Assembly (NCBI GenBank): GCA_038562555.1
Contig: JBCFBK010000004.1
Location: forward strand, 134,552 to 198,551
Length of the DNA stretch: 64,000 bases
Reading direction: 5' to 3'
Source: JBCFBK01 sp038562555
GTDB lineage: Bacteria; Bacteroidota; Bacteroidia; Bacteroidales; Prolixibacteraceae
In this document: positions 1 to 7,996 of the stretch, in pieces
Layout: each line of letters opens with the position of its first letter
Numbering within the stretch: the stretch's first letter is position 1
Program-made: the position numbers and the translations under genes
The notes under the pieces: generated by a model
The model's input: only the letters and a program-made list of their open reading frames with translations
What the model was told of the DNA's origin: nothing
Database searches by the model: none

Positions 1-600
1 AAAGTCGTATTGGTTGATGGAACTCAGGTTTGGTTGAATTCGCAAACCATCTTGAATTACAATGCTTCAGAACCCAGAAGTGTGAAGTTGGAAGGAGAGG
101 CCTACTTTGATGTTGCAAAAGATCGCAAACATCCGTTTGAGGTGATGACGGCATCAGGCCTGAAAGTAACGGTACTGGGAACGAAGTTCAATTTGCGTAG
201 TTTTGCAAATGAAAATCGGGTTGAAACGACACTGGAAGAAGGTGAAGTGATAATTACGGGCGTTGATGCCGAAAGGCCCGTCCGGCTGGAACCGGGACAA
301 CAGGCCGGTTTTGACATTCGCAACAAACAATTTCATATCAAAAATGTGTCCCCTGACATTTATTCTGTTTGGAAAAACAATGAATTGCGTTTTACAGATA
401 CGTCGTTCCGGGATCTCGTTCCTCGCATTGAACGCTGGTATGGGATAAACGTTGATCTGGATCCGGCGATCAGTATAACAGATCGCTTTACCATGACCAT
501 AAAAACGGAAAGCCTGCGGGAGTTGCTGACCATGATGCAATTAACTTCAAAATTTGACTATGAAATAAGCGGAGAAGAAGTAACCATATCGAATAAATAA
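1..600 (+). CDS. FecR-family anti-sigma factor, C-terminal part (cut by window edge)
   Basis: The frame is open from base 1, so the N-terminal sigma-binding region and the membrane helix lie outside the window; 199 codons are visible. The first residues (VVLVDGTQVWLNSQT) match the FecR domain core, followed by LEGEAYFDVAKD, also typical. The last 75 residues (from about KNNELRFTDTSFRDLV) are the DUF4974-type C-terminal domain. FecR proteins span the inner membrane and hold an ECF sigma factor until a TonB-dependent transducer signals substrate. The next gene is such a SusC with an N-terminal signalling (STN) domain, which fits a sigma/FecR/SusC/SusD unit. This is the only FecR here whose visible part looks intact; compare the damaged ones at 22949 and 47422. 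Confidence 0.93.
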   Translation, partial: KVVLVDGTQVWLNSQTILNYNASEPRSVKLEGEAYFDVAKDRKHPFEVMTASGLKVTVLGTKFNLRSFANENRVETTLEEGEVIITGVDAERPVRLEPGQQAGFDIRNKQFHIKNVSPDIYSVWKNNELRFTDTSFRDLVPRIERWYGINVDLDPAISITDRFTMTIKTESLRELLTMMQLTSKFDYEISGEEVTISNK

Positions 601-633
601 AAAAGGAGGAAAGTGTTGCTGCACCGTCCTCCT
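599..633 (-). terminator. Minus-strand terminator-like hairpin in SusC leader (copy 1)
   Basis: Arms 604-610 and 627-633 pair as AGGAGGA/TCCTCCT. A 2x2 internal mismatch follows, then GTG/CAC closing a TTGCTG loop. On the + strand a run of six A (599-604) precedes the stem and no T-run follows it, so a terminator would work on the minus strand, where the stem is followed by T6. It lies directly after the fecR stop and about 55 bp before the SusC start. The same arrangement occurs at 23157-23193 and 48299-48331. The hairpin is plain in the sequence; an antisense transcript ending here is inference. Confidence 0.55.
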
Positions 634-686
634 CATAATTACGCTGACAACGTAATCAAGTTTTTAAACATTAAGAAAACAAATTT

Positions 687-3600
687 ATGAAAAAAAACCG
701 ATTTAATTTTCATGACAGGTATAGTATGTCCTGTTTGAAGCAAACTTACAGAGTTATGAAACTGACGACATTTTTTCTATTCGTCCTGTTTTTCCAGGTA
801 TCTGCAGGGGTTTTTTCCCAAAACAACGGGCGATTCACCATCAAGGCCGAGCAGAAAGCGATCCAAAGCATTCTGAAACAGATCGAAGAAGAGACCAATT
901 ACACGTTCATGTATAATAGGAATAATATTGATGTGGACCGAAAAACCGACATCAATATGGAAGTGAACGATATCGAAGAGGTGCTGGATGTACTGTTCAA
1001 AGGTACCAATGTAAAGTATCGTTCATTCAATCACAATTACGTCCTGTATACGGAAGGCGGGACACCAGAGATGCAATCCCAACAAGTCGTGTCAGTTTCC
1101 GGAAAAGTGACCGACTCTTCCGGTGGTCCGCTGCCAGGAGTAACACTGGTCATAAAGGGAAGCACCCAGGGAACCATTACAGACGCCGACGGAAAATACA
1201 ATCTCCCCAATGTCCCGGCTAACGCCACGTTAGCTTTCTCTTTCGTAGGCATGAAGACCCAGGAGGTTGCTGTATCCGGCAAATTGGTCATTAATGTGAC
1301 CATGGCCGAAGAGACCGTGGGCATTGAAGAGGTGGTGGCTGTTGGATATGGCGTTCAGAAAAAGAGTGTCGTGACGGCGGCGATAAGCCGGGTAACTGCT
1401 GACGAACTTGACATTGAAAAGCCAACAAACGTCCAAAACGCAATGAAGGGAAAGGTTTCCGGCGTACAGATCACATCCAATTCCGGACAGCCGGGAAGTG
1501 ACTCCAAAATCTACATCCGCGGTATCGGGACGGTCAACGATGCAAGCCCCCTATACGTAATTGACGGCATGCCGTCTTCAAACGGGATAAATTATCTTAA
1601 TCCATCTGATATTGCATCCATCGAAATCCTTAAAGATGCTGCTTCTGCTGCAATCTACGGTGCACGCGGCGCTAACGGGGTAGTGCTTGTAACCACTAAA
1701 AGCGGTAAGAACCAGAAAGCCGTTTTCAACTACGCATACTCTTACGGGTTCCAGAATCCTGAAAAAAAGACCAATCTGCTTAGCAGCAGCGACTACCAGA
1801 TGCTCATGAATGAAATGGGTAAAACCTCGGGACGGGGAGATAATTTCTATTTTCCTGCAGTTTCGAACGTTAATACCGACTGGCAGGACGTCCTGACATA
1901 CCATGACGCACCGGTACAGAACCATAAAATGTCGCTTTCAGGCGGAACTGAGAAGAGCACATACTATGCTTCCCTCAGTATTCTCGACCAGAGTGGTATT
2001 TTTGCAAAGGGATATTCTGATTTCGAACGTTACAATGCACGTCTGAATGTAAGCAATGTGTTGTTAGACACAAACGAACGCAGCTGGCTCACCAAAATTG
2101 TTTTCGGTGCCAAGACAAGCTATAACTATTCTAAAACGTTGGGTAGCAGCATCGGTAACAGCGAAGCAGGTGGTATTATAGCATCGATGAACATGTTACC
2201 GCCGACCGAACCGGTTTATCAGACCGATCCTGCTCAAGTAGATATATATAAGTCGATATATCCCAACTATTTGACCTCTCCTGACGGCAGGGTTTACAAT
2301 ATAATCAACATGAGAGAAATAGTGAATCCGCTTGCCGCTTTACAGGCGCGCAACAACTCACTTAGCGAACCACAGATTTTTACGGCCAATTTCGACCTTA
2401 CATTCACATTGCTGCCCGACCTTATCTATAAAACCACTGCGGATTTCGAATGGTCATCAGGAGCGAGCAGAGGATATACACCAAAATACGATCTCAATAC
2501 AGACCAGAAGAGCGTTGATGCCTACGTATGGAATTCACTCAGCAGGGGTAAAGTATGGCAATGGGAGAACACGCTGAATTATATAAAGAAAATCGGCAAA
2601 AATAACTTTGTTCTGTTGGCAGGTACATCTCTCCAGTCAGGCTTTTGGCAATGGATGAACGGTACCCGTTACGACCCGATAGAGCTGAGCCTTGATAAAT
2701 CTTTCCTCGATATTTCGGGAGCCACGGCAGGCGATTCGCGAGACCGTGTTAGCGGAAGTGCCTCAGATAGCCGGATGCAATCATTTTTCGGAAGACTGAG
2801 TTACAACTACGATGAAAAATATATGCTCGAAACCACTGTCCGCCGTGACGGTTCGTCGAATTTCGGCCCGAACCATAAATTCGGTACATTCCCTTCTGTA
2901 TCTGCCGGATGGGTTATCTCAAGAGAAGATTTCATGGGAAGAACCTCTTCTTGGCTCAACTTCGCAAAATTACGCGCAAGCTGGGGACAAAACGGTAACG
3001 ACCGTATCGGCGCATTTGGATATACCACGACCATCGTAACAGGAGACTATCGTGCTGTTATAGACAATACGGTTATGCAGGGTGCGAGACCGAGTGGATA
3101 TTCCAATCCTAACCTCAAGTGGGAAACTTCGGAGCAGACAGATTTAGGGGTTGACCTCAGGTTCCTCAACAATTCGCTGAGCATAACAGCAGACTATTTC
3201 AGCAAAAAGACGAAAGACATGCTTTTCGATCTTCCTTTGCCTGATTATGCCGGTTATCCTTCAATTCGCACCAATACAGGAACTGTAAGCAATAAAGGCG
3301 TCGAACTGGATGCATCATACAAATTCAGTATTGGTGAGGCCAATTTCGGACTTACAACCAATGCTTCCTATGTTAAGAATGAGGTAACCGATCAGGGGGA
3401 TTCGAACGTTCCGGTGTCGATAGATGGTATCGGCGGTGGTCTCGGAGGTTCGGTGACATGGCGTGCCAACGGATATCCTTACGGATTCTATTACGGATAT
3501 GTGTCGAACGGAATTTTCCAGAATCAGACAGAAGTTGATGCTGCGATCCAGGATAATGCGGTTGTTGGAGGAATACGCTGGAAAGACACCGACAACAGCG

Positions 3601-4136
3601 GACGTATCGACGGAGGAGACCGTACTATGATTGGAAAACCAAATCCCGACTGGATATACGGATTTTCATTAAACGGTGATTATAAGAATTTTGATTTCAG
3701 TGTATTATTACAGGGAGTACAGGGAAATGAAATATACAAACTATACCGACGCGGCAACGTTACGCGCGCCAATTTCGACGAAGCATGGCTTGGACGCTGG
3801 CATGGTGAAGGAACTTCCAACAAATATCCGATACTTTATGAAGGTAATATTACCCCGACTGGCGGTGATACGGGTGCGAACACAGTTTCTGACCTTTATG
3901 TAGAAAATGGTTCGTATCTGCGCCTGAAAGTATTGCAGATAGGTTATACCCTGCCTGCATCGCTTACCACAAAAGCGCTTATAAGCAATCTGCGTCTCTA
4001 TATTCAGGGCGAAAACCTTGTGACTTTCACTAAATATACCGGACTCGACCCTGAAGTTGGCACGCGTAACGGATTCGACGGGGGTACATATCCTCAGGCC
4101 AGAACCTTGACTCTCGGAGTAAATGTTTCATTTTAA
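687..4136 (+). CDS. SusC-type TonB-dependent transporter with STN signalling domain
   Basis: This 1149-residue outer-membrane transporter imports oligosaccharides using TonB energy. It has a long cytoplasmic-type lead then a signal segment (about residues 24-45, ending VFSQ). An STN domain spans about 50-121, a carboxypeptidase-regulatory-like beta-sandwich about 136-206, the conserved VGIEEVVAVGYGVQKK segment about 211-226, then the plug and a beta-barrel ending in an aromatic NVSF. The STN domain is the part that contacts FecR, and a fecR gene precedes it, so expression is probably induced by cell-surface signalling. The start is in the AAATTTATGAAAAAA context shared with the SusC starts at 23236 and 48380. 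The partner SusD is unusually far downstream (about 260 bp), because a structured repeat lies between them. Confidence 0.96.
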   Translation: MKKNRFNFHDRYSMSCLKQTYRVMKLTTFFLFVLFFQVSAGVFSQNNGRFTIKAEQKAIQSILKQIEEETNYTFMYNRNNIDVDRKTDINMEVNDIEEVLDVLFKGTNVKYRSFNHNYVLYTEGGTPEMQSQQVVSVSGKVTDSSGGPLPGVTLVIKGSTQGTITDADGKYNLPNVPANATLAFSFVGMKTQEVAVSGKLVINVTMAEETVGIEEVVAVGYGVQKKSVVTAAISRVTADELDIEKPTNVQNAMKGKVSGVQITSNSGQPGSDSKIYIRGIGTVNDASPLYVIDGMPSSNGINYLNPSDIASIEILKDAASAAIYGARGANGVVLVTTKSGKNQKAVFNYAYSYGFQNPEKKTNLLSSSDYQMLMNEMGKTSGRGDNFYFPAVSNVNTDWQDVLTYHDAPVQNHKMSLSGGTEKSTYYASLSILDQSGIFAKGYSDFERYNARLNVSNVLLDTNERSWLTKIVFGAKTSYNYSKTLGSSIGNSEAGGIIASMNMLPPTEPVYQTDPAQVDIYKSIYPNYLTSPDGRVYNIINMREIVNPLAALQARNNSLSEPQIFTANFDLTFTLLPDLIYKTTADFEWSSGASRGYTPKYDLNTDQKSVDAYVWNSLSRGKVWQWENTLNYIKKIGKNNFVLLAGTSLQSGFWQWMNGTRYDPIELSLDKSFLDISGATAGDSRDRVSGSASDSRMQSFFGRLSYNYDEKYMLETTVRRDGSSNFGPNHKFGTFPSVSAGWVISREDFMGRTSSWLNFAKLRASWGQNGNDRIGAFGYTTTIVTGDYRAVIDNTVMQGARPSGYSNPNLKWETSEQTDLGVDLRFLNNSLSITADYFSKKTKDMLFDLPLPDYAGYPSIRTNTGTVSNKGVELDASYKFSIGEANFGLTTNASYVKNEVTDQGDSNVPVSIDGIGGGLGGSVTWRANGYPYGFYYGYVSNGIFQNQTEVDAAIQDNAVVGGIRWKDTDNSGRIDGGDRTMIGKPNPDWIYGFSLNGDYKNFDFSVLLQGVQGNEIYKLYRRGNVTRANFDEAWLGRWHGEGTSNKYPILYEGNITPTGGDTGANTVSDLYVENGSYLRLKVLQIGYTLPASLTTKALISNLRLYIQGENLVTFTKYTGLDPEVGTRNGFDGGTYPQARTLTLGVNVSF

Positions 4137-4186
4137 CACGAATTGTGAATTACATACTGTTTAATATAAAAATAGAATCTGAATTT

Positions 4187-4327
4187 ATGAAACGAGCATG
4201 GAAGTCGTGGCTTCCGCCCAAGGAGGATGTTTCGGTTAAGCGAATGCAAAGCCAAACCTGTTTGGTCTTTGCTGAGCGTAGAAATATCTAACGAAGTGAA
4301 TGTTTATATGCGAGTTCCATGCCGTTG
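4187..4327. repeat. Structured intergenic repeat, copy 1
   Basis: This sits between SusC and SusD, where 10-30 bp is usual. The outer arms GCATGGAA (4196-4203) and TTCCATGC (4315-4322) are perfect inverted repeats; with flanks they extend to about 15 positions with one or two mismatches. Inside, CTTCC-GCCCAA-GGAGG (about 4211-4226) and GCAAAG...CTTTGC around CAAAC/GTTTG (about 4246-4272) form two more hairpins. A relative at 14149-14257 keeps the outer arms and the GCCCA loop with paired changes in the stem. I do not recognise the family. It could be a small mobile repeat or a structured RNA processed from the SusC-SusD mRNA. Confidence 0.5.
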
Positions 4328-4394
4328 GTAAGCGTCTCAAAGTGACGACGCGCAATACGCAAATTGTAGTTGAATAAATTGAAAAAATAAATGT

Positions 4395-5948
4395 ATGAAA
4401 AAGCTTATAATAATGTGCCTCGTTTTAACAGGGCTTGCATCTTGCGAAGACTTCCTGGAGATCAATCCGCGGACACAAGTCTCCACCGAAGAATTCTACA
4501 AAACCGAAGATGGTGTAATGAAAGGTTTGTATGCTGTAATGAAAGAGGTTCAAAACCGCCTTATGGAGGTTCACGGCTACTCGACATTACTGTCCGATGA
4601 AGCAGAAACCGGTGGTGGTATAGGAGAAGGCGTATATAAATACAAATGGGATAATTTTACCTACACTCCGACAACATGCTTTAGTAATGAATGGTACACA
4701 GGTACTGGCTGGTGGAACGAATGGGATATGGGGCTTTATGTAGGAGTAGTGGCTGCGAACGTACTCATCGACGAAATGAGCCGCAGCGGACTCCGCGATG
4801 AGTTTATACGCCCAATTGACGCGGAAACACGTTTTTACAGGGCCCTCTTCTATACATATCTTTATATGGGCTACAAGGAAATTCCGCTGTTAAAAGGGCA
4901 AATAACTTCGATCAACGACCTGTACTCTTTTGGCAATGCATCGAGGAAAGAGGTCTATGATTTTCTCATGAATGACCTGGCCGACGAGATTATACAATAT
5001 TTGCCGGAAAGGAGCGCCACCCAAAAGGGTCGCATCTGTCGTGATGCAGCAAAAGTATTGAGGACCAAAATAATCCTCTTCCAAAGGGACGAAAGCAAAT
5101 ATCCACAGGCGTTGGAGGATATGCGTGGCATTGCGAACAACACTTTTTACGCACTTGACTCCGACTATAGACATGTTTGGCGCAAAGATGGCGAATGGGG
5201 ACGCGAAAGCATATACGAAATTGGAATGGCCGGAGAAGGCTCAGGAATGAATAATAAGGTGGCCACAGTAGGAGGACGCGATATTGTAGACCCCCGTTCG
5301 GCTGAAGAGGACGGGCTCATGTCGGGATACGGCCAACTTACCATGACATGGAAAATATACGACATGTTTGCACCCGGAGATTCAAGGCGCGACGGTACGA
5401 TAATTGTATATGCCGATGAAGCCGCCGATGCACTCGCCAAGACAGGGCAAAACACATTCTCGGTAAGTTCCAATCAGGAAGGGATAAACCTTCAGAGAGG
5501 ACTTCTCGGAAACTATAAATATCATCCGCGCAAGGAAGCATACACCACAGGTGGAGATCAGGTAAACAGTCAGAATATGTCGTTCCGTTTTTACCGTTTT
5601 TCTGATGTTCTGCTGCTTGGTGCCGAACTTAAAGTACGCATCAGCGGTAATGCCGATCAGGAAGCACAGGGCTGGTTCGACATGGTGCGCGACCGCGCCT
5701 TCAAAGACCAGAATCAAAGGATTGAGCTTAATCAGGATAAAGAGGCCAACTTAGATATCATTTTCCAGGAAAGGTTTTACGAATTTGCCTTTGAAATGCA
5801 GCGCTGGTTCGATATTCTGCGTTTCGATAAGGGAACGGAAATTTTAGGAAGTAAAGGCTGGACGGAAAAACATCGTTATTTCCCTATTGACCAGAATGAG
5901 ATAGATCAGTCGAAAGGAGTATTGACACAAGATCCTGCATGGTTATAG
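4395..5948 (+). CDS. SusD/RagB-type glycan-binding lipoprotein
   Basis: This 517-residue protein has a lipoprotein signal with cysteine 17 (GLASCEDFLEINPRTQ), the usual SusD start just after the lipobox. The body is alpha-helical TPR-like (for example FYRALFYTYLYMGYKEIPL near 137-155). The C-terminal part has the typical ERFYEFAFEMQRWFDILRF and closes near HRYFPIDQNEI. SusD lipoproteins cap the SusC barrel and hand it oligosaccharides. It pairs with the SusC at 687 despite the long spacer. A terminator-like hairpin follows at 5967, so the SusC/SusD transcript probably ends before the kinase gene at 6232. Confidence 0.95.
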   Translation: MKKLIIMCLVLTGLASCEDFLEINPRTQVSTEEFYKTEDGVMKGLYAVMKEVQNRLMEVHGYSTLLSDEAETGGGIGEGVYKYKWDNFTYTPTTCFSNEWYTGTGWWNEWDMGLYVGVVAANVLIDEMSRSGLRDEFIRPIDAETRFYRALFYTYLYMGYKEIPLLKGQITSINDLYSFGNASRKEVYDFLMNDLADEIIQYLPERSATQKGRICRDAAKVLRTKIILFQRDESKYPQALEDMRGIANNTFYALDSDYRHVWRKDGEWGRESIYEIGMAGEGSGMNNKVATVGGRDIVDPRSAEEDGLMSGYGQLTMTWKIYDMFAPGDSRRDGTIIVYADEAADALAKTGQNTFSVSSNQEGINLQRGLLGNYKYHPRKEAYTTGGDQVNSQNMSFRFYRFSDVLLLGAELKVRISGNADQEAQGWFDMVRDRAFKDQNQRIELNQDKEANLDIIFQERFYEFAFEMQRWFDILRFDKGTEILGSKGWTEKHRYFPIDQNEIDQSKGVLTQDPAWL

Positions 5949-5966
5949 AAAAGCAGGCACTAGGTG

Positions 5967-6006
5967 ATGAAGCGCGCGGTCTCCATGTGCGTGCTGCGCG
6001 CTTCAT
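5967..6006 (+). terminator. Strong GC-rich hairpin after SusD
   Basis: The arms ATGAAGCGCGC (5967-5977) and GCGCGCTTCAT (5996-6006) are perfect 11 bp inverted repeats with an 18 nt loop, starting 18 bp after the SusD stop. It is followed by TTTCATAATC, a weak T-tract, so it may end transcription or stabilise the mRNA 3' end. I see no gene in the rest of the 283 bp gap (5949-6231). The left arm resembles the start of the repeats at 4187 and 14149 (ATGAARCGAGC), so it may be a degenerate relative. Confidence 0.5.
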
Positions 6007-6231
6007 TTCATAATCTCCTGCAATCACGCATTCCTCACTCAATGAAAACCGGGTATTTTCGGAATCGGACAGATAAAAATAAGATATCATCTCTGTTTAC
6101 GGAACCGATTATGCAGCCGTTTTCATCTTGGTACATCCTCAGCAAAATAGCCCGAAACATGGATTGTATGGAGATGAAAACGTTGAGGTGATCTGATTTT
6201 GATATTTAATGAACATATGACATCTGTTTGA

Positions 6232-7182
6232 ATGGAAAACACAAACACCTATCTTGCCCTCGACTTTGGAGGAACCAAACTTCTGGTCGGCGAACTTACC
6301 GATAAGGGCCTGGTTTTAAACATGAAAAGGTATAACACCGGCTATGTTGATCAATTAAAAGCTCTGGAGATTATTACCGGTTCAGTTGATGACTACATGG
6401 CGACAGTTGGCTGGGCAACCGGCAAAAAACCAGCCGCGATGGGGATAGGTTTAATTGGGCGTGTGGATCATGACAACGGAATCTGGTGCCAGATCGACTC
6501 AAGGCGAAATCAGTCGATGGAACTGGCCTCCATATTGTCGGAGAAATACGGAATGTTCTGTTTTATCGACAATGATGTAAAAAGCGCTGCCAAAGGCGAA
6601 AAATGGATGGGTAAAGGTGCCGGAACAGATCATTTCATTTATCTGAATGTGGGAACCGGGATTGCAGCTGCCGTTGTTGTTGACGGAAAGGTTATTCGTG
6701 GTGGCAATAACAATTCCGGCGAAGTTGGCCATACAAGCGTGGGTGTAAACACGGGCATAAAATGTGGTTGTGGCCGCACCGATTGTGTAGAATTGATTGC
6801 CGCGGGTGTTGGTTTTGACAGACAAGCCCGGATGAATAAAGACAGTTTTTCTTCGGTTCTCAAAATATCCGAAGATAAGCCGGTGGATGTTCGCGAAGTG
6901 TACCGGCTGGCGAAGAATGCCGATGAACTTTGTCTTCATCTGGTGGAACAGGCGTCAACGGCTTTGGCTAACCTGATCATGAACCTTGTCAGGGTGAGCG
7001 ACCCGGAATTGGTCGTACTCGGCGGAGGCATTGTTTCCGACGAATACTTTTTTCAGAAAGTGCAGGCTAAGTTAAATCCTACCACTGTCCGCTTTGTAGC
7101 ACAAGGCATTGTGTTAACAGCCCTCGATCCGCGTTTTGCGGGTTTGATTGGCGCCGGGGCACTGGCAAAAAACAGCTTTTAG
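6232..7182 (+). CDS. ROK-family sugar kinase
   Basis: This 316-residue cytoplasmic kinase has the ATP-binding phosphate-1 motif LDFGGTKLLVGEL near residues 8-20. FIDNDVKSAAKGEKW carries the catalytic Asp of the ROK fold. GTGIAAAVVVDGKVIRGGNNNSGEVGH leads into the zinc-binding CGCGRTDCVE cluster. ROK members phosphorylate glucose, GlcNAc, ManNAc and related sugars, and the specificity cannot be read from motifs. The next gene is glucosamine-6-phosphate isomerase-like and the one after is a FucP-type permease, followed by GH18, which favours GlcNAc or a related sugar (inference). It is the first gene of a same-strand run to 19840. Confidence 0.9.
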   Translation: MENTNTYLALDFGGTKLLVGELTDKGLVLNMKRYNTGYVDQLKALEIITGSVDDYMATVGWATGKKPAAMGIGLIGRVDHDNGIWCQIDSRRNQSMELASILSEKYGMFCFIDNDVKSAAKGEKWMGKGAGTDHFIYLNVGTGIAAAVVVDGKVIRGGNNNSGEVGHTSVGVNTGIKCGCGRTDCVELIAAGVGFDRQARMNKDSFSSVLKISEDKPVDVREVYRLAKNADELCLHLVEQASTALANLIMNLVRVSDPELVVLGGGIVSDEYFFQKVQAKLNPTTVRFVAQGIVLTALDPRFAGLIGAGALAKNSF

Positions 7183-7215
7183 TAAAAACTGGAATTCATA
7201 TAAGACAGATACTAC

Positions 7216-7962
7216 ATGATACTTAAAGTTACCGTTGCAAAAACCGAATACGATTTCGACAGGATGGCAGCCTGGAGAATCATTACCGGGATACTTTCGA
7301 ACCCGTCGGCAGTTATTGGCTTGTCAACCGGGCAAACTACCGGAAATATGCACAAAATTGTCAGCGAAATTTTTAGGCTGCACCCCTTTGACGTATCCCG
7401 GATTACCCTTTTTAATGTAGATGAACTGACGAACCTCCCGCGAGAATACAAAGGAAGTTGCTACACAATGATAAAAGATCAGATTGCCGGGCCGCTCGGG
7501 ATCGATGAAAGTAACTTTATTATGCCTCCGACACTTTCTGACGATTTCGAAACCGAATGCCGGATTTTTCAGCAAGAACTTGAAAAGCGGGGTGGAATCG
7601 ACCTTCAAATGTTGGGATTGGGAATGAACGGTCATATTGGTATTAACCAACCTGGAACGCCTTTTGAAAGCGAGACTTGGGTTTCACCTATGGACCCCGA
7701 TTTTGAAAAGAGAGTACGGGAAGAAACCAATACACCTCAAGAATATGAACTGGGGGGACTGACCCTGGGGATCAAGAATATTATGCATTCCCGGAAAATT
7801 GTTCTAGTCGCAAAGGGTGAAAGAAAAGCGGAAATTGTAGCACAAATGCTTGAAGGACCTGTGACGCCTGATATACCGGCTTCGGTGTTGCAACTGCACC
7901 CCAACTGCGAATTCCTGCTTGATGCGGATGCAGCAAAACTTCTGAAAAAAGTGATCAGGTAA
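7216..7962 (+). CDS. Divergent glucosamine-6-phosphate isomerase/deaminase (NagB family)
   Basis: This 248-residue protein is close to the usual NagB length. VIGLSTGQTTGNMH (phosphate loop), LFNVDELTNLPREYKGSCY (with the catalytic Asp pair), LGLGMNGHIGINQPGTPF and the late ASVLQLHPN are all NagB landmarks. In NagB the active-site stretch ends in NEP, with a Glu that takes part in the proton relay. Here it reads NQP, with Gln at position 145 (asparagine 138 and histidine 140 precede it). This paralogue may therefore act on a different amino-sugar phosphate or as an isomerase rather than a standard deaminase. Its place between kinase and permease supports amino-sugar catabolism. Confidence 0.85.
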   Translation: MILKVTVAKTEYDFDRMAAWRIITGILSNPSAVIGLSTGQTTGNMHKIVSEIFRLHPFDVSRITLFNVDELTNLPREYKGSCYTMIKDQIAGPLGIDESNFIMPPTLSDDFETECRIFQQELEKRGGIDLQMLGLGMNGHIGINQPGTPFESETWVSPMDPDFEKRVREETNTPQEYELGGLTLGIKNIMHSRKIVLVAKGERKAEIVAQMLEGPVTPDIPASVLQLHPNCEFLLDADAAKLLKKVIR

Positions 7963-7996
7963 TCCGATTTCCTAAACCAATTAAAGCAAACCAAAC

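Noticed and set aside
7216..7962. 6-phosphogluconolactonase instead of NagB family
   Set aside because: The GHIGINQPG stretch, LFNVDEL and LQLHPN follow NagB order and spacing better.
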